In this document: positions 47,969 through 60,649 of the stretch, one piece after another
Layout of the letters: the number at the start of each line of letters is the position of its first letter
Numbering within the stretch: position 1 is the first letter of the stretch
Assembly: GCA_951799425.1 (NCBI GenBank)
Contig: OX637394.1
Coordinates: 35,438,001 to 35,502,000, forward strand
Length of the DNA: 64,000 nt
Reading direction: 5' to 3'
From: Ilex aquifolium
Taxonomy: Eukaryota > Streptophyta > Magnoliopsida > Aquifoliales > Aquifoliaceae
Translations under genes and position numbers: made by a program
The notes under the pieces: generated by a model
Databases searched by the model: none
Seen by the model: only the letters and a program-made list of their open reading frames with translations
What the model was told of the DNA's origin: nothing

Positions 47969-48215
47969 TTTGAAGTTGTAGCATCCTCCATAGTGAAGAG
48001 CTGCAACATGCCACGTGTCATCACCCTAGCAAGCTCCTGGGGGTCCTCAATCATTTCAAGATGACATTCGAACGTGTATTGGCATTCGAACGTGGATGTT
48101 TTGCTTCCTCCTTCTCCAATCCTCTTCCAGAACACGTGGGTGTTGCATGACAGTGTGATAATATTGACTTTTAGGTCTTTGTACAAATTTTCCCTGAAAA
48201 TTCATCATTTAAACT
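47969..48215 (-). mobile_element. truncated LTR of unit B with TTCGAA palindromes
   Basis: On the minus strand this resembles the 57,000-57,120 part of the unit C LTR (CAACACCCACRTGTTCTGGAAG). It holds two CATTCGAACGTG copies 18 bp apart (48,067 and 48,085). Compared with C, the purine tract and LTR start are deleted near 48,215, and the rest of the LTR is cut off where unit A ends at 47,968. Confidence 0.55.
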
Positions 48216-49790
48216 CTGTCAAAACATAACAAGCCGTTAAACCCCTAGATTTCCCCTAGCGGACAAGTGTTGTCTCGTGAGGGTTTTCAGTGAAACTACC
48301 CACAAACTTCAGCTGAACTGATGTGTGTATGTGAGATTTCTTGTCAGAGTGAGTTACCAACATGATCGTTGAGACTCCCAACCCTCAATTTCAACTTGTC
48401 TCCCAAAAAGCTTCTCTTTCATAGGTACGCACTCTACGCAAAAATAAACACTTGTTACATTGGTATTTGAAATTCCCTATGTAGTAAGAATAATCATTCT
48501 AGCGAGAAGAATTATTATATAACAAACACTCTTCTTTACAACCTTCCATGGATAGCTTTGATTTCACAAACCTCTTTTAGAATGCTCTCAGCAAAAATTC
48601 CCTCCGATTATAGTGACTTTTCTCTCAAGAGACATGTGACCAGAATAAGATTATTTGTAAATTCACATGCACAAAAATTAAGGAAGTGAAATTCAAGGAA
48701 ACAAACTAATCATGTTTGGCATAATCTCATGGAAGAATATTGATACCAATAAAGTAATACTATTAACGTACCCCAAAATTGTGATTGACGTCCTACATAT
48801 GCATCAGACTTGAGATCAATTAGGTCTTTTTTTAGGTTGTAATGTGGCCAGAGGTAAGTGGTTAATGAACTGACGGATAAGAAGAGTTCAAAATGGGTTA
48901 TCCAATTTGGTTATAGTTATGCACATTCTCTCATTCTTTTCTTCATCTTGTCTTTGGAAAAATCACTCGTGCTTCTCTCTTTGTTCTCTTTGCATTTCAT
49001 TCCCTTTTTCTTTCAAATCACAATTCTGTGGCTAGATTGACTTCTTTTGCATTTTCTTTCTTTGCTCATCTCATTCTGCCCTTTTGGTTGCCCTTTTTCT
49101 TCTCTTCTCTCTTTTCATACCCAGGAAGCCCACCTTTTAGAAAACGTACAATAAAATTAGATACCTGGGTAGGGATTCAGAATTCTTTTGGCTTGGTCAA
49201 AGTCATGGTTGTATCGCAAAGAATTATCGTTTTGAGGCTCAATCATGGCTGACAAGGGATTATGTATCAAAAGAAATAGATAAAGCTCAAAAGTTCAATA
49301 AATGGCCTAAAATCATATCTCAAGCATGTGCACATTTATTTGTCGTTTGAACATATTAGTTGTGGGATACGTCAATAGACTGCTCTATTTGCATCAATCA
49401 AAATAATAAAAATGAGATTATTCAAGGATAGAAGGTGAAAATCCTTACTTGAGTAATTGTTGATTTTCTCTCAAAAGTATCGCAAGGCTTAAAAACTTAT
49501 CATGATATTCTTCTTTATCTCCACTAGTTATGTCTGGTTTTCAAAGAATGTCAATTATATACTAATTTTATTTTCAAGCCCGAGTATTCTACATTTTAAG
49601 AATATCAAATACCAATGTATATTTGACATTTAAGAATAGAGAAAATACATTTTTTTTAAGGAAATGTGGTTTTAAATCTGGATTGTTAGTTTAGGTGTCA
49701 AACCAATAATGTGCTTAGTCACTCTAGCAAGCAATCTCAATATTTACATTGATCCCATCAATTATTAACAAATAAAAATGTAATGCTAAA
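48216..49790 (-). mobile_element. non-coding 3' part of unit B
   Basis: Matches, block for block, the 57,285-58,880 part of unit C and, inverted, the 45,000-46,700 part of unit A. No coding frame; frames such as 49,028-49,252 lie in pyrimidine-rich DNA. Confidence 0.55.
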
Positions 49791-50383
49791 TATAACACAT
49801 GCGTCCAATGGGAGGATCTCGTTCTTGCGTCCAATGGGGGCAAAGTTCGAGACGACAATCAAATTGAGCATCTTGTATTTGTCCGTCAACTCCCCTTGCC
49901 TAAGAAACCTCCTTCCTCCCCATGCAAATGTCGACAATCCTGTCAACTCAACCCCCAATACGTCCAACTCAACATTGCTCCTCAGGGGTAGCTAGGCATT
50001 GGTACTCGTGGTACGTACCTCAACTCCAAAATGAGATCCTCGTCCACGTTAATGTGAGCCCCCCTCACATATGTCTTGATAGCCCTTTTCACAATCTTGA
50101 CATTGGAATAAAATTCCCTCACCAGTTCGTTCACCGCGTCACCACCTTTCCTCAAATACATACTCCAACCCCTAGCCTCCATGTTAGGCAAAATACCCAA
50201 ATCCGCAAAATCCGACAATACAACAGTTCGTTCACAAACAATGGCTTGGTTTTGAAAAAAAAATTCATACCTATCCGCTTTGAGAGCACTGGGGAAGCGA
50301 GTACGATCGTATCTTCGGACCAGTGGTGGCCTTCCCTCCCTTTGCTCGATCACCTCCTCCACAAAGTTGGGTTCTTGGTTGGC
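49791..50383 (-). pseudogene. accessory ORF B, truncated at both ends
   Basis: The minus-strand frame gives EGRPPLVRRYDRTRFPSALK, then VCERTVVLSDFADLGILP, MEARGWSMYLRKGG, ELVREFYSNVKIV and TYVRGAHINVDEDLILEL. After a stop and a shift it continues with ELTGLSTFAWGGRRFLRQGE, LTDKYKMLNLIVVSNFAP and then breaks at NEILP. Against ORF D the first 20 or so residues are missing, replaced at 50,384 by a plus-strand protease fragment. The C-terminal half (the MARLLYSIG part) is deleted. Function is unknown. Confidence 0.72.
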
Positions 50384-50953
50384 CGCCTTTCGCCTCCTGC
50401 CCTTTTCGGTCTACAAGCAGTTAGGATTAGGAGAGTTGAAGCCCACTTCAATCACTCTCCAGCTCGTAGACTAGAGTTTGAAGATACCATGAGGGTAATG
50501 GAAGATGTGTTGGTTTAGGTGGATAGGTTTTATTTTCCTATCGATTTCATAGTATTGGGCACTGCACCAATTGCTAATCCAGTTGCAAAGATATCCATAC
50601 TCTTAGGACGACCATTCCTTGCAACATCAAATGCACTAATAAATTGTAGGAGTGGTGTGATGAAATGTTCTTTTGGGAATATGAATGCTGAGTTTAATAT
50701 TTTTCATGTAGCAAAGCAACTAAGTGGTGAGGGAGAGTTTTGTGAGGTAGATGTGGTAGACAGGTGTGTAAAGGAAAATTTTAAAAATTTTATTTGTCCT
50801 AATCCTTTGCAAACTTGTTTGATTAATTCTGCACTTGATGAGGAAAACTTCGAGGCTATTTTTTATACTGAATTGGTTAATAATTCGCAGGAGTTATGTG
50901 GAGTTGAGAGAAAGAAAAATAAACAACTGTTCTTTGGTGGAGAAAAAATCTGA
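50384..50953 (+). pseudogene. pol: Athila-like aspartic protease fragment
   Basis: The plus-strand reading LLPFSVYKQLGLGELKP, TSITLQLVD, a shift, MEDVLV, a stop, then DRFYFPIDFIVLGT, KISILLGRPFLATSN and NCRSGVMKCSFGNMNAEFN matches the retropepsin region between gag and RT of Athila elements. The catalytic DTG part, which should precede it, is missing because unit B abuts at 50,384. The frame runs on to 50,953 without known domains. The protease would cut the Gag-Pol polyprotein; this is a scrap. Confidence 0.78.
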
Positions 50954-53620
50954 ATGAAGTCGGGTATTGGGCAATTAGAGCCCAGATGATCCCTTTCAAT
51001 CAAATAATTCATGTATAGTAGATTAGATTAGTTAGATAGTTTCTTTCTTTTCTTTTTAGATAGTTTTGTTATTATCTTTTATGCTAATTTGTTCTTTTGC
51101 TTATTTTGCAATTAGTTTAAGTTAGGAGCTTCACTCAAGTGTTTTCTTTCCCTTATCTTTTTCAATTTCCCATTGCATCATTATTTTTGCATTGTGCATA
51201 AAGCAAATTTTAAGTTGGGGGTGAGGGTTATACCATTTCTTTGTTCCTAATGTTGTTTATTTTAGTTGTTTTTGGTAGTTTAGTGATTTTTTTTAAAAAA
51301 AAAATATGTCTATTTGGTTGGCAATTTGTTGTTTCTTAAGATTTGTGAAATTGTAGAGTTGTTATTTGATACTCAAAATGGGTGCATATTGTTGTTATAT
51401 AGACTTATGTTATATGTTTGAATATCATGGTTATGTGTGTATTTGGAAATCAAACTGTTCACTATGAACATGTAATTTCTATTACGATTTATGGAATGAA
51501 ATTCATGTTTTGAAAAAAAAACTTGACATCTATGGTAGAGATGCATGTATATATCCTGTGAGTCTAGTGCCCATCATTTTTGGAGGATTATAATACATTT
51601 ACTAAGATGATATTCATTTCAAATCATTTGTCTTTCAATAATCTCATCATTCTAGTTTTGGTTAGGAGCATAGGAGTAATTAGTTGGGGATATCTCAACA
51701 AAGAGCAACACTTTTCCATACTTTCTGAAAGATGATTTTACACCATCTTTGGACTTTATTTGAGCCTTAGGACTGTTTTTTCATTTCATTGTCTCTAGGA
51801 TCTGTGATTGAGCCATGATGAATATTCATTTTTTTATCTAAAATAATAGCCGAGCCATGCAATATCTATATATACCTTACCTTGGTTATTCCTAGATTTG
51901 TATTTATTGATATATGTTTGGGATTGAGGTGAAATGTTCAATCATGAATGAATGAAAAGAAAGATGATAAAAAAATGAAAGAAGAAGAAAAAAATTTGGA
52001 AAATGTGATGAAATTGTAAAAAAAATGTTGAGTGTGAAAGCCAAATGTTGTGTGAATAAAGAATGAGGGATATGAGCTTTTATGTTGTATCAAAATAAGA
52101 GTGCAAGTGTTGAATACAAAATCAGTCTATGGGATAACTTCTTTTGAATCCTTAATTCCCTCCGTTTCTTAAACCTTCACCCAAGGCCCCATTACAACTG
52201 GATAAAGTCCTATTTGATTTTAGGAGGTATGGTTAAGTGTGTATGTTTTAATGTCTAAGAGATATACCAACTGCATTGCTCATATGTCTTTTAACATTCT
52301 TGTCATGAGATTACGTCAAGGTTGTTCCATTTTATTAATGCTCTTTAATTTTGAGACATATGTGAGTACAATTGCTTTGATTACATAAATTCAACCATCA
52401 CATATGTGTATGAGTAGAACAATCATTATAATCAGAGAATCCTTTTCTATGTGTGAAAACCTTAATGAGATTGGCATTGGAACTAGCTTTGGACAACTAA
52501 TAGGAATATGAATTTTGTTTGATGAATCTTTTGAGTTACATGATCATATCACACGAGTTTTGGATACTAATAAGATTGTAATATTCTTGCATAACCTTTA
52601 AGTATGCAGTAGAGCCGTGTGTGGATCAATTTGAGTAGATATGGTGTGTGTCTAGTTTCATAGTGATTAAGAAATAATAAATTTAATTTTGGATAGATAA
52701 ATTGAAGTTTGTAGGAATTTTCTCTGGAAACCTTCATACGGTTCTAGTTAGTTTTGAAAAAAGAAAAAAAATGGAAAAAACCTTTGAAATTCTTTACTAA
52801 GCTACTAGTAGGTCGAATACTATTTCCTACTAGTAGGTTTCAAACCAGAAGAACCTATCTGTCCAGAACCTCTATACAGGTTCTGTAAACCCTAGGAAAT
52901 CTCTCCTTAGCCCTCAAATCCATCCAATTCTCTTTTGACTCTTGATCCCTCCATTGATTTCTGTAATGGCTCCTAGAAAAATCACACCTCAAAGCTTCCC
53001 TAATGAAGTTTCCTGGGATACTCTCCTCTTTGTCTGAGTAATCTTTGCCTCCATGACCTCAATGGTAGTAACAGGCATGGCAAGAACATTGGGTGGCTAA
53101 GGCTCACCCAAGCCAAAGCCACCACTTCGGCTAAAGGCAAGGCATCATCTATTAGAGTTTCGGCAAGGAACCAACGGTTCCCCTACTCTCTTGGCATGAG
53201 TGGCTGAATTGGAGTGATTGGAGAGAGGTTGTCCAAAAAAGCAAGCAAAATCAGTTAAAGCATGGTCCTCCAATGCTTTTCCAACCACTCCCTCTCTTTA
53301 CATTGGCCACCCACTCCCTCATACTTAAAATCTAAAAATAGGGGATAGGAGATCATCATGGAATGTTAGAAATGTTAGAGCATAGATTAAGTGACAAAAG
53401 GTGGGCCCCCGGTAGCTTGTAAGGCTTTTACTGGTAGCTTATATCTAGTAGGGTCTTCTACCGGTAGGTCAAAAGCTCCTACCGGTAGCTCGTAAGGGGT
53501 CTTTTACCAATAGCTCATTTCTAGCTTTTGTAATTTGTCATAACTTTTGATCCCACCATCTGATTGACCTGAAATTTTTTTCACAGCGATTATACCTGCG
53601 GGGATTGGGATACATTCTCT
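50954..53620 (+). mobile_element. Athila-like 3' region with palindromes
   Basis: A purine tract AAGTTGGGGGTGAGGG lies at 51,212-51,227. Blocks shared with unit A follow to about 52,750. Palindromes CTACTAGTAG occur at about 52,803 and 52,830, and CTACCGGTAG types at 53,408-53,510. A short frame starts at 52,967 (MAPRKITPQSFPNEVSW) and stops after about 24 codons; it may be the dead start of another gag or accessory ORF. No intact gene is present. Confidence 0.5.
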
Positions 53621-53639
53621 AAGGGTCCAACACCATGAC

Positions 53640-53815
53640 CCCATCACCAATGAGAAAGGCCTCCGCATCAACCTCGACTTGATAGAGGAGGAAAGAGAGA
53701 TGGTCATGGTCCGGAATACAGAGTATAAATGCCGCATGAAAAATACTACAACTCGAGGGTGAAGCCTCACTCCTTCTTACCTGGAGATATAGTCCTCAAG
53801 AAAGTAATACTAGCA
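53640..53815 (+). pseudogene. pol: gypsy integrase C-terminal fragment
   Basis: The frame NLDLIEEEREMVMVRNTEYK, CRMK, a one-base shift, then YYNSRVKPHSFLPGDIVLKK is the integrase tail motif (K-YYN-x-V-K/R-x-R-x-F-x-x-GD-x-V-L) of non-chromovirus gypsy elements. Only about 55 codons remain; a chromovirus polyprotein starts next to it at about 53,818. Confidence 0.7.
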
Positions 53816-53817
53816 TG

Positions 53818-55402
53818 ATGCTTTACCCCAAGCCATGTATGACTTTCGTTGGTGCGGACAGTTGATGAGTTGGCTTGCATACCTTACATTTGAAGACGAG
53901 GCGAGAAAAGAGTTAGGTCTACCTCGGGTAGTTTGCAAGTATGCAAATGTTTTCCCAGATGAGTTACTGGGATTGCCTCCACATTGGGATGTAGACTTTA
54001 CCATTGAGTTACAACCCGGTACATCCCCTATTTCTATGACGCCACATAAGATGACACTTGTAGAGTTGCAAGAATTGTTAGACAAAGGCTTTATTAGACC
54101 GAGTACCTCACATTGGGGCGGTCCGGTGCTATTTTTCAAGAAGAAGGACATGAAACTTAGGATATATATCGACTACAAGCAGTTGAATATGGTCACTATC
54201 AAGAATAAGTACCCACTATCGAGGATTGATGATCTTTTTGATCAATTGAGAGAGACACAAGTCTACTCCAAAAATAGATCTACGCACAGGAAACCATCAA
54301 TTGAGGATTAGGGAGGCCGATATCCCTAAGGTGGCGTTCAGAACGGGATATGGGCATTTCGAGTTTACGTTATGTCTTTTAGTTTGACGAATGCCTAGGT
54401 GGCATTCATGGATCTCATGCACAGGGTGTTCCAATCTTAGATCAGTTTGTTGTAGTTTTTATTGATGACATTCTGATCTAATCCAAGTCTAAGGAGGAGT
54501 ATGAGGGTCACTTGAGGATCATTCTCCAGACCTTGAGAGACCATTAGTTGTACGCCAAGTTCAGCAAGTGTGAATTTTGGCTAACAGAGGTAAAATTTTT
54601 GGGGAACGTGGTGTCCGCTTTGGGTGTGTCAGTGGACCCAGAGAAGGTTGAGGCAGTTATGAGTTGGGAGAGGGCCTAAGTTAGTCTTCGAGTTACGTAT
54701 TTTCTTGGGATTAGTGGGGTATTATTGGAGGTTCATTGAGGGCTTCTCACGGTTAGTTGCGCCTATGACTAGATTAACCATGAAAGAGGTCAAATTCCAA
54801 TGGGATGACCCACGTGAGAAGGCATTCTAAGAGTTGAAAATGAGGCTTACTTTAGCTCCTATCCTTATAGTTCTAGCAAGGGGGCAGAGGTATGTAGTCT
54901 ATTGTGATGCCTCAAAAGACGGACTTGGATGTGTTCTGATGCAGTCCGGTAGGGTGGTAGCTTATAGTTCACGGTAGTTGAAGAGCCATGAGCAGAACTA
55001 CCCCACACATGACATGGAGTAGGCTGTCTTTATCTTTGTCGTGAAGGCATGGCGCCACTATCTATATAAAGAGCAGTTTGAGGCATTTTCAAACTACAAG
55101 AGTCTAAAGTAGATCTTTACATAGTGGGACCTCAATATGAGGCAGCGCAGGTGGATGGAATACCTGGATGACTATGACTACACACTTGCATTATCATCAT
55201 GGTAAGGCAAATGAGGTGGCTGATGCACTCAGCCAGAAGTCACTGGGATTCTTGGTTAGTATAGCTTCCCGCGAGTGGTGGATGCTCGAGACGGTGAGAC
55301 AATTTGGGCTAAACTACAAGGGTTAGGCTTAGGGCACTTTGGGAAGTCTGGTAGGTACGCCATCCTTATTGAGTTGGCAGATCGAGTCCCAGGGACTTGA
55401 TC
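53818..55402 (+). pseudogene. pol: chromovirus (Tekay-like) RT-RNase H fragment
   Basis: The reading starts [20 protein letters not shown] and [18 protein letters not shown], then [16 protein letters not shown] and the RT motifs [42 protein letters not shown]. After a shift at about 54,260 follow FGLTNA-like and VVVFIDDIL (the YxDD-equivalent DD at about 54,465), [10 protein letters not shown] and [10 protein letters not shown]. RNase H shows VYCDASKDGLGCVLMQSGRV, then LNMRQRRWMEYLDDYDY and ADALSQKS. Many stops are present. It ends abruptly at about 55,402, where an opposite LTR begins. RT copies element RNA to DNA; this copy is dead. Confidence 0.88.
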
Positions 55403-55407
55403 CGAAA

Positions 55408-57178
55408 TGTGTACACCCAAGTGCAGGCGGTCAAGTTGTAGTAATAATCCGGTTAAGTCCGGAGTCGAATCCACATGGAACTATTGTTGGTGTTTCGAAG
55501 TAAGTAGTGACAGAGACCAAATGGACTGGAACCCTTGAGATTTAAAGTGATGATTTTTATGGATTTATCCTGGACATAATATAAGATTCTTCCCAAGAGG
55601 ATTTTCTAGAAAAAATATAATATTCTCTCAAATATAAAAGTCACCCTTTAGCTCGAGGATTTGGACATGTAGTCAATCATCCAGTTGTTATACTTGTGCT
55701 TAGGAACTCAATTAACTCCTGTGTCAACATAAAGTTAATCGGCGGATAAAGATGGATTATGAGAATTAAGAGCATGGTTCTGATGTCTTTGTAGAGATTT
55801 ACAAGAATTGTCTGTGCCGAGACTCAACCCATCTACAAACAAGAAAGTATTTCTACAAGGCATCAAACCACTGTGTTAGTATTCCATTCTTAGTTGAAGC
55901 ACAATAATGGTGAAGATTGAAAGGTAGTCATGAAGATCTAGCTAGAGTACTTGCAAAGGACCAATGAGTCTTCCTATGCCAAGAGTCATCTATGTCATAG
56001 AAAGGACTCATGGTTGTGCAAAGTACCTTAGTTTTGCTAGATGCATTCAATCATTCAATAAGCAAGTGAAAGAAAAAGCATTAAGCATAAACGAAATGCA
56101 CAAATATAACTTTCGAACGATTTATACATGTCCATCACCTCTTACTGAAGAGTGAATGAGAAACTACTCACTCTTCATGGCTTTGAGAAATCTAGAAAAG
56201 TAAGTGATTCTCATCCCTCCAAGTAGAGGAGTTGCAAGGTAAAACACACTACACAATGAGTCTATCTTTGACAAAGAATGTGTGAATCACTTTCCACCCT
56301 TCACGACTTTGGTAAAGCTCTAGAAAAGTGAAAGAGTTTCACTCCTCTAAGGGAAGAAGGAAACTTAAACAATGGAAGCAAATGAAACTAATAATGAAAG
56401 TAGAACAGAGCTAGTCACTTTTGGAGGGTTTCCTCCTCAACCAAAAGATGATCTACCTCTCTCTATGTATGTCTATCTCTAAGTCTAAGTGCATGCACAT
56501 GTAAATCTAAGTCTAAGACTAAGTCCTCCTTTGAAGCTCCCACAATGGGAGTATTTATAGGCAAGGAGGAGGAGGTAAAGAAGTGTAAAAGAATAGTACA
56601 AAGTCCTCAAAGTCCAAGTGAATGCCCCAAGGTTCGTATAGAAAATCAACCATTCTGCAGCCTGTTTGGGGACTACGTTCGAACGTTGTATGGCGTTCGA
56701 ATGTTGAATCCTGTCTTCTGTTATGGGCGTTCGAATGCTTAATGGAGTTTGAACGTGGACTCAAGCGGCTCTTGTGACCCACAGTAGATAGCAAGCCATG
56801 TATCATCACTCTGGCAGTCTGGTCCTTAAGTAATTCAAGATGGCGTTCGAACGTTGATTGGCGTTCGAACGTTGTACTCAAGTAGCGCTTGGTCTTCTGT
56901 GAAAATAACTACAACACGACATATGCCATCAGCTCAACAGTCTGGTCTTCAAATAATTCAAGAGGATGTTTGAACGTGGATTGGCGTTCCAACGTTCATG
57001 CCTTGTTTCAAACTTCTCCAATTTTCTTCCAGAACATGTGGGTGTTGCATGAAAGTTTGGTATCCATTGACTTTAGGCTTTTGTGCAACTTGTTCCTGAA
57101 ATGTCATCATTTAAACTCCTTCAAAGCATAATTAGTCTTGTAAAAGCATAGTAAGATGCTAATTTTACCTATTCATCA
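55408..57178 (-). mobile_element. 3' LTR of unit C (1.77 kb)
   Basis: On the minus strand it starts TGATGAATAGG at 57,178, right after the purine tract GGTTGGGGGTG, and ends GGGTGTACACA at 55,408. The end carries the TTCGACTCCGGACTTAACCG block usual near the 3' end of such LTRs. It inserted into the chromovirus fragment. No complementary 5' LTR is clear, so the TSD could not be tested. Confidence 0.65.
56552..57000 (-). promoter_or_regulatory. CGTTCGAACG palindrome array and TATA box of unit C LTR
   Basis: A minus-strand TATAAATA lies at 56,552-56,559. Upstream, between about 56,670 and 57,000, are nine or so CGTTCGAACG copies, some degenerate, mostly in pairs with starts 18 bp apart (for example 56,844 and 56,862). 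Confidence 0.6.
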
Positions 57179-58978
57179 CACCCCCAACCTAAATATTGCT
57201 AGTCTCTAGTAATACAACAACAATTGAATGGAAATTTATTTACAATGCCATTTTCGTAGGTCATCCTGTTGCATTTAGCATATGCAACAAGCCGTTAAAC
57301 CCCTATGTTTCCCCTAGCGGACAAGTGTTGTTTCGTGAGGGTTTTCAACGAAACTACCCACAAACTTCAGTAGAACAAATGTGTGTGTGTGAGATTGCTT
57401 GTCAGAGTGAGTTAGCACCATGGTCGTTGAGACACCCAACCCTCAATTTCAACTTGTTTCCCAAACTCTTCTCTTTCATAGCTACGTATTCTATGCAAAA
57501 ATAAGCACTTGTCACATTGGTATTTGAAATTCCCTATGTAGTAGGAATAATCATTCTAGCGACAGGAATTGTTATATAACAAACACTCCTCTTTACAACC
57601 TTCCATGGATAGCTTTGATTTCACAAACCTTTCTTAGAATACTATCAGCAAAAATTTCCTCCGATTATAGTGACTTTTCTCTCAATGGGCATATGATTAG
57701 AAGAAGGCTAATTGTAAATTCACATTCACAATTAGTACAAGAGTGAAATCTAAGGAAACAAACTAATAATGTTTGGCATAATCTCATGGAAGAATACTGA
57801 TACAAATAAAGTAATTCTATTAACATACCCCAGACTTTTGGTTGACGACTTACACATGCATTAGAATTGAGATCAATTAGGGCTTTTTATTGGTTGTAAT
57901 GTGGCTAGGGGTCAGTGGTTTAAGAAACGACATCAATGGTATTCAAAAGCTATCATTTCTTTATGTAATGTAGCACACCTCTTTCTAGCTTTTCGAAACT
58001 TCCCCTACATGGTATTTTTTTTCTTTCATTCTTTTTCTCATTTTTCACTTTCTTGGCCATTTTCTGTTTTTCTTTCTCTTTCTTTTTCAGTAATTTCCAC
58101 AGACTTTTCTTTCTTTGAATAGTAGCCACCATCTTCTTTTATTTGTCTCTTGCTTTTCTGTATCACACTAATTTATAAGAGGGTGCAAGAAAATTAGATA
58201 GTAAAGGTATGTCAAATATATTTTCCCGTGGCTCGGTTATCATATGGGTTACTTGAAAAAGGAATCACACTTTAAAGGCTCAATCACAGCGAACTAGGGA
58301 TATAATTTTGTAAAAGAAATGGCTAAGGCTCAAAATTAAATCAAAGATGGCCTAAGATCATTTCTCAAGCATGTGCATATGTATGTGTTGTATAAACAGA
58401 TTCTTTGTGGGATACATCAATAGATTGATCTATTTGCGTCAATCAATAACAATTTTAATGAGACTATTCAAGGATAGAAAGTGAAAAACCTTATTTGAGT
58501 AAATGTTGATTTTCTCTCAAAAGCATCGCAAGGCTCGAAAAATTACCATGGTATTGTTTGTTATCTCCATTGGTTATGTCAGGTTTTCAAAGAGTGTCGG
58601 TTATATATCAATTTCATTTTCGATTCTAGTCATCTTGTACCTTAAGAATAACAAATACCAATGTACATTTGACATTTGAGCATAGAGAAAATACCATTTT
58701 TCAAAGACATGTGGTTTTAGGTCTGGATTGTTAGGTGAGGTGTCAAACCGATCATGTGCTTTAGTCACTTTAGCAATCAATCTCAATATTAACATCTGTT
58801 TCATCAATTATTTAACAAATAACAATGTAATCTTAAGTCTAACACATGCATTTAAAAAGATAAAATATTACAAAAACTAATTCATTCATTTCACAAAATA
58901 TCATCGTTTAGCATAAAAAAGATTCGAATCATCCAAAAACAACAACCAGTCATCCACTCTCAAGTATAGAAATCTCTC
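57179..58978 (-). mobile_element. non-coding 3' part of unit C
   Basis: Contains the purine tract at 57,179-57,192 and the same blocks as units A and B. No coding frame is supported. Confidence 0.55.
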
Positions 58979-60126
58979 TCACACTCTCGTCTCTCTCGAG
59001 CCTAAAGGTCCTCCAGCTCCACCCCGCAAAAGGCTGAGAATCTCTTCCTGCTGTCGGAGAATCTTATCTTGCTTGGCCTCGATGCCAAGCATGATGTCCC
59101 ATAATGATCGTCGGGTGCTGGTGCTGGTACCTGCCTCAGTCTGGGTCTATGCCTGTGCCTTTACCTCCTCAGCCTCTCTTTACTCCTCGGCCTCTCTTTA
59201 CTCCTCGGCGTCCAAAGCATCCTACACTTTATCGGTGCCTTGGGCCGGTGGCACATCCTGTTTCGCTGCTGGGCCGTCGCTGTGACCTTGGCTCCTTCAG
59301 AAGGACGCCTTGTTCAACGGTCCCATCAGATTTTGCACTCCTATCTATGGCCTGACTTGCACTCCCCAGTCCAGGCGAATCTCCGTCACAAGTGTACCGA
59401 AGGGGAGTGAATTCCTCTTCACATCACACCCCTTCATCATCTCCGTCAAGATTAAGGACGGGAGGTCTATGCTTTGGCCCCTACCTATTGAATATAGCAA
59501 TCGAGCCATCTCTGGGAGTATCTCATTCTTACGTTCGATGGGGGCAAGGTTCGAGACGGCGATCAAATTTAGTGTTTTGTACTTGTCCGTCAATTCACCT
59601 TGCCTAAAAAATCTCCGTCCTCCCCAAGCAAATGTTGCCAAGCCCGTTAACTCAACACCGATCTCATCCATCCCCACATTCTTTCTCGGGGGTAGCTCGG
59701 CCTCGGTACCCTTGGTACGGCCCTCATCTCCACAATATAATCTTCATCGATATTGATGTGAGCTCCCCTCACATAAGTCTTGATCGCCCCATTGACAATT
59801 TCGGCGTTGGAGTAAAACTCCTGCACTAACTCCTACACCGCATCTCCATCATTCCTCAAGCACATTGTCCAACCCCTCGCCTCCATATTGGCATAAAACC
59901 CCAAATCCACAAAATCAATCAACTCAATTGTTCGTTCATAAACTATAGGTTGGTTTTGAAAAAAATTATCGTACCTATCCTCTTTGAGAGCATTAGTAAA
60001 TCGGGTTCTATCGTACCTTCAGACTATGGGTGGCCTTCCCTCTCGTTCCTTGATCACTTCCTCCACAAAATTAGGCTCTTGGGTGGCCGCCTTGCTCCTA
60101 GCGGGCATCTTCATCCTTGGAGGCAT
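58979..60126 (-). pseudogene. accessory ORF C
   Basis: The minus-strand ATG at 60,126 gives MPPRMKMPARSKAATQEPN, FVEEVIKEREGRPPIV, then a stop; it continues YDRTRFTNALKEDRYDNFFQ, MEARGWTMCLRN, a stop, ELVQEFYSNAEIVNG and TYVRGAHINIDEDYIVEM. A frame change at about 59,690 leads to TGLATFAWGGRRFFRQGE, LTDKYKTLNLIAVSNLAP and MARLLYSIGRGQSIDLPSLI. The end is IEAKQDKILRQQEEILSLLR followed by a short tail and stop at 58,979. Copy C therefore shows the full length of the family, about 380 codons, with a coiled-coil-like end. Stops and a shift make it inactive. Its promoter lies at 60,339-60,640. Confidence 0.78.
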
Positions 60127-60338
60127 GATTTTCGAATTTTTGGGGTTTTAGGGCAAGAAAAGCTTGGATTTCTTGTAAGAAAAGAGAGAAATAAGGTGGT
60201 AATGTGTTTGGGGTGGTGGATTTTGGGTAGAAATTGAGAATGAATGAGGTTTTGGAGGGGTGGGAAGTGAAGAGTCACCGAGGTTTTTGAGGGGTTTCAA
60301 GGATTTGGGTGGTTTTGAAATAGAGAAGATGAACCAGG

Positions 60339-60640
60339 TATTTATACCCAAGTAGCCAACGTTTGAACGTGACTAACGTTCGAACGTGTATTGAAGGATT
60401 TTTAACAGATGGTTCGAACGTTAAACTTTCGTTCGAACGTTTGGTGCTCCCAATACTTTTGATGTCTAGCAGAGGCCAAAGTATTGGAAGCTCCTGGCGT
60501 TCGAACGTTGGGTCCTAGTTCAAATGTTAAACTGTCGTTTGAACATTTGGTGCTCCCAATACTTTTGTTTGTCTGTAGAAGCCAAAGTACTGTGAGCAGC
60601 TAACGTTCGAACGCGAACTAGCATTCGAACACCAAATCAA
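60339..60640 (-). promoter_or_regulatory. CGTTCGAACG palindrome array and TATA box of ORF C
   Basis: A minus-strand TATAAATA lies at 60,339-60,346, about 210 bp before the ORF C start. Upstream, 60,358-60,640 holds about ten TTCGAA palindromes, exact or one base off, within repeated spacers (GGTGCTCCCAATACTTTTG twice; GCCAAAGTAYTG twice). Confidence 0.65.
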
Positions 60641-60649
60641 AAATACAAT

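Noticed and set aside
49922-50518. 198-codon plus-strand frame
   Set aside because: Its first two thirds are the reverse strand of ORF B; only the end from about 50,384 belongs to a real protease fragment.
59073-59756. Plus-strand frames of 70-148 codons
   Set aside because: They are antisense to ORF C, whose conserved motifs are on the minus strand.
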